Positions 11,019-21,431 of a stretch of 64,000 bases of DNA are shown piece after piece; positions within the stretch are counted from its first letter, which is position 1, and each line of letters opens with the position of its first letter. Origin of the DNA: Metopolophium dirhodum (lineage: Eukaryota; Arthropoda; Insecta; Hemiptera; Aphididae); the NCBI RefSeq assembly GCF_019925205.1, contig NC_083564.1, positions 28,434,447-28,498,446 on the forward strand. Reading direction: 5' to 3'. A program made the position numbers and the translations under genes. The notes below the pieces were generated by a model. It did no database searches and was not told where the DNA came from. It worked only from the letters and a program-made list of their open reading frames with translations.

Positions 11019-11935
11019 GTTGATTGTTGATTAGTGAACGTGAAGTGTTTTTCGCAAGACGAGTTTATCGGACGATGGAATACTGTCAGTAATCTTCAGG
11101 TTGCTACTGTGATCGTTCGTCGGACGTGCACTAGCTGTCTTATAAACCTTAAGGTCCACGGACTGGATTTTCCCAAGAACGAGTATAATATGGATAATAT
11201 ATTGTGTATCATGATTTAATGACTGACCTATGAACATAGTATAGATTAGCAACTGATAACTGTAAAAGGTTATGATCATTTGAAAATCCATATTTTAATA
11301 GACTGTACCTAAATTATTATTTCTTATTAATTATTAAGGATAAAAATTGGGACGATAAATAGATAATTTAAGGAATATTCCAAATGATCCATAAGCACAA
11401 ATTAGCAAGGCTGGGCATTAACGAGTTAAAAAGTTAAAGTTAACTTAAAAAGTTAATTTTATTTTAACTTTTTAACTGAACTAGTTACTTTTGGCTTTTC
11501 ATTAATTTAACTGTTAACTTACTAAATTTCTTTCTTAATTAACGTGAAATTAACGAGTCATTTTAAGAAGTAAGTTAAGTTAATTTATTTTGTTTTTAAT
11601 TTTATAATATTTCATTGTTTCAGTCTATTTCGTTTTCATGTCCATGTCATACAATATGTATCGTAAATTGTTTAATGTTAAAAATGTATATCATTCGAAT
11701 CTAACTTATATGGATATACTGTATGAAGTATTAACACTATATCCTATAATTTAGTTTTTGGTTGGAAAAAATTAAGTACGCTAGCGTTGTATAAATAAAT
11801 TAACTTTATGGTATAGGTTAAACAGGGTTTTAGACGTGTTCTTTTCCAAATTTACCAATATTAATCTAACGAAGCGATATAATAAATTCTAAATACAGAT
11901 TTGAGTTTGTCGTAAAATCAACTTGAAATTGACTT
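11019..11935. other. Upstream region of secreted-peptide gene and hAT-like fragment
   Basis: The minus-strand promoter and 5'UTR of the peptide gene should lie just above 11018, but I cannot place a TATA box with confidence. From about 11405 (aaggctgggcattaacg) there is a block of alternating agttaa/ttaact words to about 11600. It resembles the subterminal region of a hAT-type element; its other end is not recognisable. Confidence 0.35.
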
Positions 11936-12450
11936 TCTCATATTTTAGATTCTGAGCGGAGCGATGAATGTATTGATTTTACAATAATGTATTGATTTTT
12001 TTGATTTTTTGATTTTTGTGTCTGTCATCACGGTTTGGGGCAGTAAAACTGCTCCGATTTTCTTCAACAGTTTCTTGTTCGATGGGAAAGTGAATCTAGT
12101 TGGTGCATTCGGGAGGTCAAATTTTCAAATTTTCAATAGTTTTCAGAGGTGTCATGAAAAACAACATAAAAATTAAGAAAAAAACAGGAATTTTTACGCA
12201 AAATCTGTTTTTGAAAAAATCGATTTCGGTTTTTGTCGTAACTATAAAACAAATGAACGTATATGCATAAAATTTTCAATGGTTGCTTATATTTGCATTT
12301 TCTATACACGTTAAAATTATCAAAATATTCTGATTTGTTTTGAACTATTTAAGAATATTTTCTGTTTCCAATTTTATTAGTCTTTTTTCTATGAATGTCA
12401 ATAAAACTTTATTTGTTGGGTAAAAAAGCTTGACAATATAACTACGGATT
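11936..12450 (+). repeat. Dispersed AT-rich repeat family, long sense copy
   Basis: This is the most complete copy in the window. The modules are ttctgagcggagcgatgaat (11950-11969), ggcagtaaaactgctc (12040-12055), gtgaatctagttggtgc (12091-12107), aaaatctgtttttg (12200-12213) and a final tcaataaaactttatttg (12398-12415). The same order recurs at 1937-2340 and partially at 14514-14700. There is no coding capacity. Confidence 0.6.
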
Positions 12451-12856
12451 ACGGAGATAACAAATGTCAGTGTAACGTACTCTTATGAGTAATAAAAAAT
12501 GTTATTAATATACTATCTATATAAATTACGTATAATTATAGTGGAAAAACATGATTTATCAGTTACCCACTAAGGTCTTAGACCTTAGGTAAGGTCTTAT
12601 AATATCTATGCTTAGTAGTGGGTTTTTTTTGTGACTAATTATGATAAGTTAAATCTAAGCAATCAGTTTTCAAAATACATATATTGGCATCAATCGGAAA
12701 ATTTGTTTTGTATTAGCATTCTACTCATTCAAATAAAAGCATATATACAACTACAATTTTTTCTCGTAATTTTCATATTGGTGGCAATTTTTCAAACTGA
12801 TAACGTCTAGAATAAGGAAACCTCGGAACGCCCCTGCCTGTAGCACTAATAACTGC

Positions 12857-13483
12857 CATAGGCGTAGCGTGATGATTTTTTTTTTTGGGGGGAGGGGGGT
12901 TATATCCTTTTTTTGGTATCAACGACTCTGCCGTAACTTTTTGCGAATTACTTCGCATAAGGGCTATAATGGTTCAGGTACAGAACATTTATTCTATAAA
13001 TATAACCATAGAAAAGTGTAAAGGAACAAAATATAAAAAGGACTAAAGAAGCACATTATAAAGTAAAGTAAAAATAAATAATATGCCTTACATCATATTA
13101 TTTTTAACAAATACATATGTTGTATTTGAATTAAATAAAAAAAAAACATTTTAAATAGGAAATTATTACTATATTATAGGGTTTAGACGCCTGATTTTTT
13201 GAGGAAATATATTAAGAACCTCTTCAGATTTAATATTATTAACGAAGTCCCTTTCAATATGAAGTAACGATATATTTGAAAATGTTTTTATTCACCGCAT
13301 TACTGAAAATGATCTTTCACAAGAAGTAGATAACTTATTGGAATTGTAAGTGCTACTTGTAAAAGCTTATATACATTTGGAAACATTTTTTGGTAATGTC
13401 TGTTACAATAGCATCTATGTCAAAGCTTAATTGAATTCTGGGGGGCTATATCCCCCCTTAGCCCCCACTATTCTATGCCTATG
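12857..13483 (-). mobile_element. Truncated hAT element, 627 bp with 8-bp target duplication
   Basis: The element begins cataggcgtag and ends ctatgcctatg, an inverted pair. It is flanked by ataactgc (12849-12856) and acaactgc (13484-13491), which match at 7 of 8 positions, the hAT target-site size. Its minus strand still encodes the hAT transposase C-terminus (13190-13321). G-rich and C-rich tracts sit next to both ends (12888-12899, 13440-13466). Confidence 0.7.
13190..13321 (-). pseudogene. hAT transposase C-terminus (CERSFS motif), one in-frame stop
   Basis: The minus-strand frame reads STSCERSFSVMR, then a stop codon, then IKTFSNISLLHIERDF and NIKSEEVLNIFPQ. The C-E-R-S-F-S motif and the following L-x-I-E-R-D helix are signatures of the hAT dimerisation domain. 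Upstream, FPNVYKLLQVALTIPI continues the homology in another frame, so there is also a frameshift. Inactive remnant. Confidence 0.75.
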
Positions 13484-13690
13484 ACAACTGCAACTATTAA
13501 AAACACAATATAAATCTGTGTATTTAACGAAACCATTTTCATTACAAGTCGAATATACTAATTAATTAAATGTAAGCTATTACAAAAAATCGTTAAAATT
13601 ATAAAGTACACTAGTATTTCCAATCAAATGAAGTGAATATTTTCGTTTTTAAATCATGAACTTTTTTTTGGTTAGAAAAATTAAATGTAG

Positions 13691-14210
13691 AAAAGCAGTA
13701 TAGGTCCAGATGGAATACCAGTAGAAGCTTGGAAAGTGTTAGGGAGATTAGGAGTAGACTGGTTGACGAGATTCTTTAACAGGTTATTAGTCGGAGGAAA
13801 AATTCCAGGCGCTTGAAGGAAGAGTTAAATCAGAATAGGCATGTAGTGAATATGGCGGGCGAGATAGTGGACGAAGTTGATAGTTTCAAGTACTTAGGAT
13901 CCGTATTACAAAAGAATGGTAGTTTTGACGAAGATATTATGCATAGGATTAAGTGTGGATGGATGAAGTTGAGAGAAGCATCAGGTTTTTTATGCGATAG
14001 AAGAATCCCAATCAGGTTAAAAGGTAAATTTTATAAGATAGATGTAAGGCCGGCGATGATGTATGGATCGGAATGTTGGGCTATAGATAAAACAATGGAG
14101 AGGAAAATCGAAAATTAGTGTTGCGGAGATGAGAATGTGTGGTGTTTGTGAGGAGGATGCTAAGGATCGTAGTAAGTGGAAATTGTGGACCAGGGTGGCC
14201 GACCTCAAAT
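13691..14210 (+). pseudogene. LINE reverse-transcriptase fragment, internally deleted
   Basis: A first piece (13691-13816) reads SSIGPDGIPVEAWKVLG and then WLTRFFNRLL, the N-terminal fingers region of a non-LTR reverse transcriptase. It stops and is followed directly by a C-terminal piece (13813-14118) with FKYLGSVLQKNG, RIKCGWMKLREASG, LKGKFYK and RPAMMYGSECWA, typical of the thumb of RTE/jockey-like insect LINEs. The catalytic palm is missing, so roughly a few hundred codons were deleted. After the stop at 14116 the sequence AEMRMCGV continues the homology in a shifted frame. Non-functional. Confidence 0.75.
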
Positions 14211-14342
14211 AGTTGGGAGAGAAGGCGAAGGAAAGATAGTGCTGAATTTTTTCTAATAATTAGAGTATCATACCGGTTGAGTTGATTAAAGAATAACTGA
14301 TTTAACATTAATCAGTTTTCTATATATATTACTTATCATATT
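14211..14342. other. Short gap between repeats
   Basis: No feature is visible beyond degenerate LINE tail and AT-rich sequence. Confidence 0.3.
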
Positions 14343-14700
14343 ATATTGAACAAAAAAAAAGGTGAGCAAGTTAGTCGCTCTGTTGTACAGTAGGTATTAC
14401 AATTTACAAGTGGGTCACTGTATAATGGATGGAATCAAATTTGAATTTAATGATATAATATGATTGTATACGAAAAACGATTATCTGAGCGGTGACGGTT
14501 TGTCAGTGTCGATTTTAGATTCTGAGCGGAACGATGAATGTATTGATTTTACAATGATATGTGTTTATTTTTAAATTTTTTATTTTTGTGTCTGCCATCA
14601 CCTTTTAGGACAGTACAAATGGTTAGATTTTCTTCAACCGTATCTTTTTTGATAGGAAAGTGAATCTAGTTGGTACTTTGGGGGGTCAAATTATTTTTTC
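14343..14700 (+). repeat. Dispersed AT-rich repeat family, partial copy
   Basis: The first part is the reverse complement of the module at 294-445 (gtgggtcactgtataatgga, 14411-14430). It is followed by gattctgagcggaacgatg (14517-14535) and gtgaatctagttggtact (14662-14679). The junction of two module orders suggests the end of one copy. Confidence 0.5.
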
Positions 14701-15110
14701 AAATAGAATGTGAACGTGAACGACGTTTATATATTTATTGAATTTGAACGATTTTTAAGACGTACAAATTTATTTATTGTTTAATAAATATTGATGGATA
14801 ATACTATTATGATATATAATATATTATAAATATTATAAAAATAAAATACACTAAATTCCAGTCGCCTGTCGCCTGGACTTAAAACAACAATAATATTAGA
14901 ATCTCCACGATTTTTTATTCGTATTTAAATAAAATAAAATAAATTAAACGAACGACGAATTGAACGCATTCATATTTTGAAAGAACGTGAACGTGTTAAT
15001 TTGAAAAAAATATGAATTTGAACGTGAACGAGTTCCTTTTTTAAGGACTGACCGTAAACGTGAACGAATTGATTTTTTTAGTGAACGTTCTGAACACTGG
15101 ATTTTACATC
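14701..15110. repeat. GAACGTGAACG-rich block, probable hAT-like end
   Basis: The words gaacgtgaacg, gtgaacg and gaacga recur many times, and the block ends gtgaacgttctgaacactgg (15083-15102), the kind of terminus (cagtgtt on the other strand) seen in hAT MITEs. A matching left end was not found, so the element is truncated or nested. Confidence 0.4.
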
Positions 15111-15731
15111 AATCATTATAGTTTAAGTATAATTATAACCATTATATTTGGTATTAAAAACTACAAATTAATGTTCAAGGAACAATTTTTCCTTATATTA
15201 AACTTTTAAACATTTTTAAATAGCACTAGTTCATATGAAAACGGAATTGAACTGAACCTTTACATCCAATAAACGAATTAAAACCAAATAGTTCTGTTTA
15301 ATTTTAGTTACTGTTACTATATAATTTATAGTGAATAATAAATAATAATAAATATAAGATATAAAAAGTTTGATATTAATTTGAATTTTTTATCGTTGTG
15401 ACGTTTTTAAGTTATCGTCAATCACTACGACTTATCACATACGAAAAATTTACTACCAGCACAGAATAGAAAAATGCTACCAGAATGCAGTCACGTAGCA
15501 GACGTACGATCACCGTACAACTCGGTAGCCACCTTATTGTATGCAGTGTCCAGTCCTATGTAGTGATTCATGGTTTATAATTTATATTATATATGCAGGC
15601 CGTCCGAAAAGCAGAGAAATCACATACAATTGTAAAGTATAAGTGAGAGCCTACTATTTTTTTTATATCTCTAGAATGATTAAAGAGAATCATTCAATAG
15701 TTTATTAAGATTATTATACTTTTAAACCAAT

Positions 15732-16850
15732 ATGCCTTTAAAAGAATTAAACATATTAGAACATTCCGGTCTGGCACCGGTAACATTTGTTAGAACTGTA
15801 TTATCTGATTTTGGAGCAAATGTGACTGTAATACAAATAGTTAGTACATTTCTTAAAGCAATATTATTGCATTGTAATTTTACTATCACAAAAAAAGATA
15901 TGTAGCTATTTAATTAGGTAGATGCGTAATTTAATATTCGGAAGACTAATTTTGTTTGTTTTTTTAAAGAAGTGATTTTATAGAACTTACGAGCTTTTTA
16001 AATGGTGGCAAAAAGCCCATATGTATTAATTTAAAACACCCAGGTGGTGTTGAGATTACACAGAAATTAATCATTAATGCTGACATTGTACTGACATTAT
16101 ACAATTAATTAATCTTAGCTACACATCTTAATAAAGCCATCAAACAATTCATATTAAAACATAATAATTAATTATTAAATGTATAAGGTGTAATGGAAAA
16201 ATTGAGATTAGGCTCCGATGTAATGATTGCCAAAAATCATTGCTTAATATATGCTCGATTGAATGGCTATGGTTCACATGGACAATATACAAAAAGAGCT
16301 GGACGTGATATAAATTATTTAGCCTTGTCAGGTTGGTTTAAGTTTTACTTATTAAAAATGACAAATGAACTACATTAACTTCTTCAATTTTTTTTTTAAA
16401 TTTAAAGGTTTGTTGTCATTATATGGTTCAAAGAATTCAAAACCTGTTCCTCAGTAGTATGGTATGCGTAATGGGGATTTGTTTACACATTTTATTGTTA
16501 TGTTTTAAATGTAAATCTTATTGATTTTAGATTTTAATTTGATTCAAAAGATGCTTGTGTAACTCCTGTGTTAGAGCTACAGTAAATAAAGTAATCAAGC
16601 AAGTTGAAATACATACATGAGGAAAGATAATATTGTGCTACCTGTTCCATAACCAAAATTAAGTGTTACTCCTGGTGTTTCAAATAAACCAACTGCGGTT
16701 TGTGGACAGAATACAATAGGGAAATATTTGAAAGTATTGGACATACACAAATATAAATCAAAAAACTATTTGAAAATAAGACTATATTTCAAGACTCAAA
16801 ATCCAGGTTATAGTTGGGTATCAAAGTTTTTGCAAGGTGGTTATGTAAGC
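15732..16850 (+). pseudogene. Alpha-methylacyl-CoA racemase (CoA-transferase family III) pseudogene
   Basis: Four pieces keep the order of AMACR. 15732-15835: LEHSGLAPVTFVRTVLSDFG. 15971-16108: GGKKPICINLKHPGG and NADIVL, then a stop. 16192-16334: MEKLRLGSDVMIAKN, LIYARLNGYG and GRDINYLALSG. 16408-16790: LLSLYGSKNSKPVPQ followed by stops, then FDSKDACVTPVLELQ and KLSVTPGVSNKPTAV. AMACR interconverts 2R/2S methyl-acyl-CoA in peroxisomes and mitochondria. Intron-like gaps separate the pieces, so this is an unprocessed copy. Several in-frame stops and the loss of the central part (NLLADFAG region) make it non-functional. It lies tail to tail with the GK5 gene. Confidence 0.8.
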
Positions 16851-16944
16851 TTTTGTCATCATGTTTTTATATACTAAATGGTTTTATTTTATATAATTGT
16901 ACATCATGTATTGTTAAAATACAAAAAATAAAAAGTTGGCATTT

Positions 16945-19900
16945 TTAATACAAACACTTTTGGTTATACAACCATCTTATATATTTATATTCATTTGCAA
17001 AATAATCATTATTATTTGGAACAAATTTTTGATCAGTTCTGTTTCTGAAATTCATCAATTCTCTTTTATTTGTCCATACACCTAACATAAAAAAAAAAAA
17101 TTAGGTGTACATTTGGATATAAATATAAATTTTTTTAATATTAATAACATAATAAAAATAAATCCATTTAAGCAAATACCTGAAGACAGTCCAGCCATAA
17201 AAGCTGCACCCAAACAAGATACTTCGGTTCTGTTACTGTTTTTCATTCTTACAACTGTAGTTGATGTGACATTGGCAATTGTTTGACAGATGTAATCATT
17301 TCGAGACACACCACCATCAACCCTAAACATTAATAGGTACAATTTTAAATGAGTTACCAACTAATAGGTATTATGGGAGTACATATTTTGTATATTATAT
17401 ACAGTGTTGGGTAAATTACTTTTGAAAAGTAATAAAATTACATTACTTGTTACATTAAATATTTTTATTTAAATAACATTTGCGTTACCAGACATTATTT
17501 TTATCACGTTACTTTACTTTGTTTTTAAAAAGTAGGGCATTACAAATAACGTTACTTAAAAAAAAAAAAAAAATACAATATCAGTCCATAATGGATAATA
17601 AGTAGGTAGTAGGTACATTGTAAATACAAAATGTATAAGTATTAATTCTTTGGATGTTTAAAAATATTGTTGATTATTATAAAAACTTTTGGAATCGTAA
17701 ATAAATTTTATTGATTTTTAATTTTTCTTGAATATCCGAGCCCCTAGTTTTTGTCATTCATAACTTATTTTAATAACTTGGTAAATAACACATTACTCCA
17801 TAGAAATTACATTTAAAAAGTAATTTTGTTACAATTGTGTTAATTTAAATAAAATATAATGAAATTACTACAGCGTTACTGTAAAAGTAATTTGTAATTT
17901 GCGTTATGTTACTACTCAACACTGATTATATAAAACAAAACCTTTAGGCTTAACAGGTAATAACAGGTAATTAAATATTTTGCTATTAATTAAACAAACA
18001 TTACCATAAAGTATTTAATACCATTTGTGGCATTTCATTGTGATAATTATCTAGTATTTTTTTAATTCTAAATGCAAAAGACTCCAAAATAGATACTGCC
18101 ATATCAGATTTTGTAGTACATGTTGTAACACCAATAAAACTGTAATCTTTTCTTATTGATTTGCTTGGCTGAAAAATAATTTTTGTTATATAATTACAAT
18201 AATTTTGTACTAAATCACAGAATCAAGTAATCACCTCAGATTCAGGTAATACAAATAATAAACTGTCAGTTGAAAATTCATTTCCTTGCTTCAACATATT
18301 TAATTCTTTTGGATTATTGAACCCACCTAGAACAAAGATGAAAAATAGAGTTATTTTTCTACATATTATATTCAAGTTTCCCAAAATACACTTTTTACCA
18401 ATGGACTTTGCAAGTTGAATTAATGATCCACAGTTGTAATCAACTGCCTCCAATGAAAAACAAATATCTTCATTAAATGTCCAACCCACCAATGGAAAAT
18501 ATCCTATTATTAAAAATGTGTTTTAACGTTAGTTACATATTAAATATTTCTAAAATAGATAATTCAAAATAAGTGCTAATTGATTATTACTAGGGCTCGG
18601 ATTTTGTAGCAAAATAAATCCTTAAAAAAGCATTTTAAGTAGCCAAAAAAAGCATTTATTTATTTTTTTTTTTTTTGGGTAACCCGCGGCAACATAGGCC
18701 ATTGGGTGCCCGGGGTGGGGGGATGGCGGCACTTGTTCTCCGAACACCGTAACTTGCACGGAGAAAAATGCCGCCTGGTGGTAGAGGATCGAACTCGGAC
18801 CGGCTGTGCCGAATCCGTCGCGTTAGACCGCTCGGCCACCTTTTAGCAAGCGGCAATACAGCGGCCAGCTTTTTTCATATACGGTGCGGCATCCGAAACA
18901 AATAATAAAATGTCCTCATGATTAACATTATTTACGTATTATAATACGTAGGTATAATTCAGATAATTTTCCCTTTCCTTGAGTCGTAAATACAACTATA
19001 GATAATTGTAGATAAAACTATTTCGGCACAATAACGACAGTTATTTTATCAGTCATATATTTATTACTGGTTTTTTCACTGGTTTTATAATTTCTGGTAA
19101 TTAGTGGTAATACTAATATAGTCCAGGACGTATAATATACATAGAAATAAGCTAAGTTTTCAAGAAAAATATATAAAAATCAAGAAAAAATAACCAAATA
19201 GGGGAAAAGCAATAAAAAGCAGATTTTATGGAAAAAAGCAAAAAAAAAGCAAAAAAAAGTTTACTTCATTTAAATCAGAACGATTCAAAACGTATTTATA
19301 TAAAAGAATTATCTTTCTATCACACTTCCCTCAAAAGAAGCATTTGCTACAAAATCCGAGCCCTAATTATTACACATTGCTAGATAATTTGTTTTTAAGT
19401 TGACATAAAACTTATTAATATAAATATTATAAACTAATGTTAATAATAATAATAATAATAATAAATATATGATATTCTATCTGACCTAAACATACTTCCG
19501 GTAATGAACCACAATTTATATCTAGAAACATTCCGGTTCCCATTGTAACTTTAGCTGTATACTTTGAGAAAGAACCTGTTCCGTACAGTGATGCTGATTG
19601 GTCAGCAAGCTATATTATTATAATATTATGGGTTTTGTTAATAATAAGAAATAATAATTTATAATCGGACGGTTAAATATTTATACAGAGAAGTTAACTC
19701 ACCGAGCATGCAATGGTAATATTGGAGATTTTGCAAGTTATATTGTTGTCTATTAGGTACTTTAATACGTTTGAATCACAAATACTTGGAAGTATAGTAT
19801 TTGTGATCCCGAAATATTGAAACATAAGATTAGGCATCCAAGACATGGTGAACAAGTCGAACAATCCAGTTGCACTAGCACACGATACGTCAGTCACGTG

Positions 19901-21396
19901 AAGTTTACCATTGCTGGCCTGATATAATAACCAAGTGTCTAATGTGCCAAATTGCACTTCGTTATTTTTCATGTCTTGTCTGAATTTTCGATTATTTTGT
20001 AATAACCATAAAAGTTTAGGCAAAATCTGTAACCAATAACCATAGATTATTCAATGTATATTATAATAAATATACTTTAAAAAACATATAATAACATATA
20101 AAATTATAATACTTGTATGTTTGAAAATGTAAATGATTTTACAACTTTCAGTTGTTTTGTTGCAAATATTAAGTATAATATTTTTGAAATATATTTCACT
20201 ATCTAAAATTTTTCAAAATATTAATTGAGTTAATAATAATAGTATAATTTTCATTTTATTTTTAAACTTAAATAAATACTCATTTGTATATATTTATTTA
20301 GTATTTAATATTTATAGTATAATACTTACTTTGAAGGTTATTGATTTGTTTAACTCTTTAACTATTATATTTGAACGTAAATCTCCCCATGTAATAAAGT
20401 TATGATAATGTTCACCAGTATTTTTATTCCAAGTTATGAATGTGTTCCGTTGTGTAGACAAACCTATGCTTTTTATATTATTGGACTTGAGATCAGCATC
20501 TATTAAAAGATATATACGATAAACTAAACATCCTTATTTAATGTTTTTTATATACTGAATTTATGGTTTATTATCAATAATATATTTTTGTAACTTCTAT
20601 TATAATCAGTATAATTATTGATGATTAAAAATAAGAAAAGTTCCGAAAAAAAAATATACTCAAATTAAATTATTTTAATAAGATTTTTATTTTCAAATCA
20701 TTAATTTGAAATCTTTTCTTTTTGTATATTGTCAGTTGTCCTGATTATAATAGAAGTTACATAAATATTTTATTGGTAATAAGCCATAAATTTAGTATTA
20801 TGTACAGTCTGATGGTACATGTGTAAAAATATACCAAAGTCAAATATTAAATAGCAATTTAGTGTAACTAAAAATTACAATATTATTTATTAGTAATACA
20901 TTATAACCTTTTAATGCATTTTGTAAGACTTGTTTTACACCATTTTGTATTTCATTTGGATTTATTTCTTCCCAGCCTTGAAAAGGTTTTAATAAATTAA
21001 CCTGTAAAAATTAAAAAGTCAATATTCATATTACTACTACTAGTTGGGCACATTGCACATGACAGAAAAAAACCTGGGGGTGAATTTTGAATAATTGCAT
21101 TATTGAAAAAGAATAGGGGGTGGTAAGTACTGGTAAGGATGAATCACCCTTTATATATTTATACATTTTTATTTTTTACTTATAGCCTATAGCTAGGTAT
21201 AAAAATAAAATATTTTATAATATCTAAGAGCTTACAATCAGCATAATACAAATTCAAAATTCTGTATCATTAATATAAAACATAATATACAATTACATAC
21301 TTTTTGAATACAAGAACCCACAACACGAAAATCTGGTGAAAAAATTTGGCATTTCAAATTAGTTGTGCCTACGTCAATAGCAGCAATATAATCCAT
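16945..21396 (-). CDS. GK5: GK5-like FGGY carbohydrate kinase, 10 exons
   Basis: The exons are 21396-21301, 21001-20908, 20499-20330, 20026-19703, 19609-19486, 18503-18399, 18326-18235, 18168-18005, 17322-17180 and 17081-16945. Every junction has GT-AG sites and a matching phase, giving 482 aa. An in-frame TAA just upstream fixes the start, and a polypyrimidine-AG at 21430 indicates a 5'UTR intron. The phosphate-binding DVGTT is at residues 8-12, STQRNTFITWNK at 78-89, GTLDTWLLY with the presumed catalytic Asp150, MGTGMFLDIN near 251-260 and VDGGVS near 391-396. The similarity is to glycerol kinase 5 (putative ATP:glycerol/polyol phosphotransferase) rather than GK1. Vertebrate GK5 is about 529 aa. 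The loop after FVLPESE lacks the usual SGLxAP stretch, so activity is uncertain. Probably cytosolic. AATAAA lies at 16883-16888. Confidence 0.9.
17402..17924. mobile_element. hAT-type MITE, 523 bp, perfect 8-bp target duplication
   Basis: The element begins cagtgttgggta and ends tactcaacactg. It is flanked on both sides by attatata (17394-17401 and 17925-17932). Subterminal agtaa/ttact words are numerous. There is no coding capacity. It sits in the intron between exons 8 and 9 of the GK5 gene. Confidence 0.85.
18591..19365. mobile_element. Non-autonomous hAT element, 775 bp, perfect TSD
   Basis: The terminal inverted repeats are 23 bp and identical, beginning tagggctcggattttg. Both ends are flanked by the 8-bp duplication attattac (18583-18590 and 19366-19373). 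No transposase is encoded. A tRNA-derived SINE is nested in it (18663-18845), which accounts for part of its length. It lies in the GK5 intron between exons 5 and 6. Confidence 0.9.
18663..18845 (-). mobile_element. tRNA-derived SINE with poly-A tail, nested in hAT element
   Basis: The minus strand starts near 18843 with tggccgagcggtctaacg (an A box of tRNA-Leu/Ser type), followed by gagttcgatcctc (B box, complement of 18784-18796). It then has a GC-rich unrelated body and ends in A14 (T run at 18663-18676). This is the structure of a Pol III-transcribed SINE. It is far more GC-rich than the surroundings. I could not define target duplications. Confidence 0.75.
19439..19465 (+). repeat. (TAA)n microsatellite
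   Basis: Eight or so taa units occur in the intron after GK5 exon 5. Confidence 0.85.
20553..20797. mobile_element. Palindromic mariner-like MITE, about 245 bp
   Basis: The arms at 20553-20608 and 20742-20797 are inverted copies of about 56 bp with roughly five mismatches. Each outer end reads tact(g/a)aatttatgg and each inner end ataatcag. The outer edges abut TA on both sides, fitting a TA target site. No coding region. Located in the GK5 intron between exons 2 and 3. Confidence 0.7.
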
Positions 21397-21431
21397 GACT
21401 TTGATCACTTTAATGACGTCCTTTTAAACCT

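Noticed and set aside
18784..18838. Functional tRNA gene
   Set aside because: A and B boxes are present, but the sequence cannot form a full cloverleaf and is followed by a SINE body and poly-A tail.
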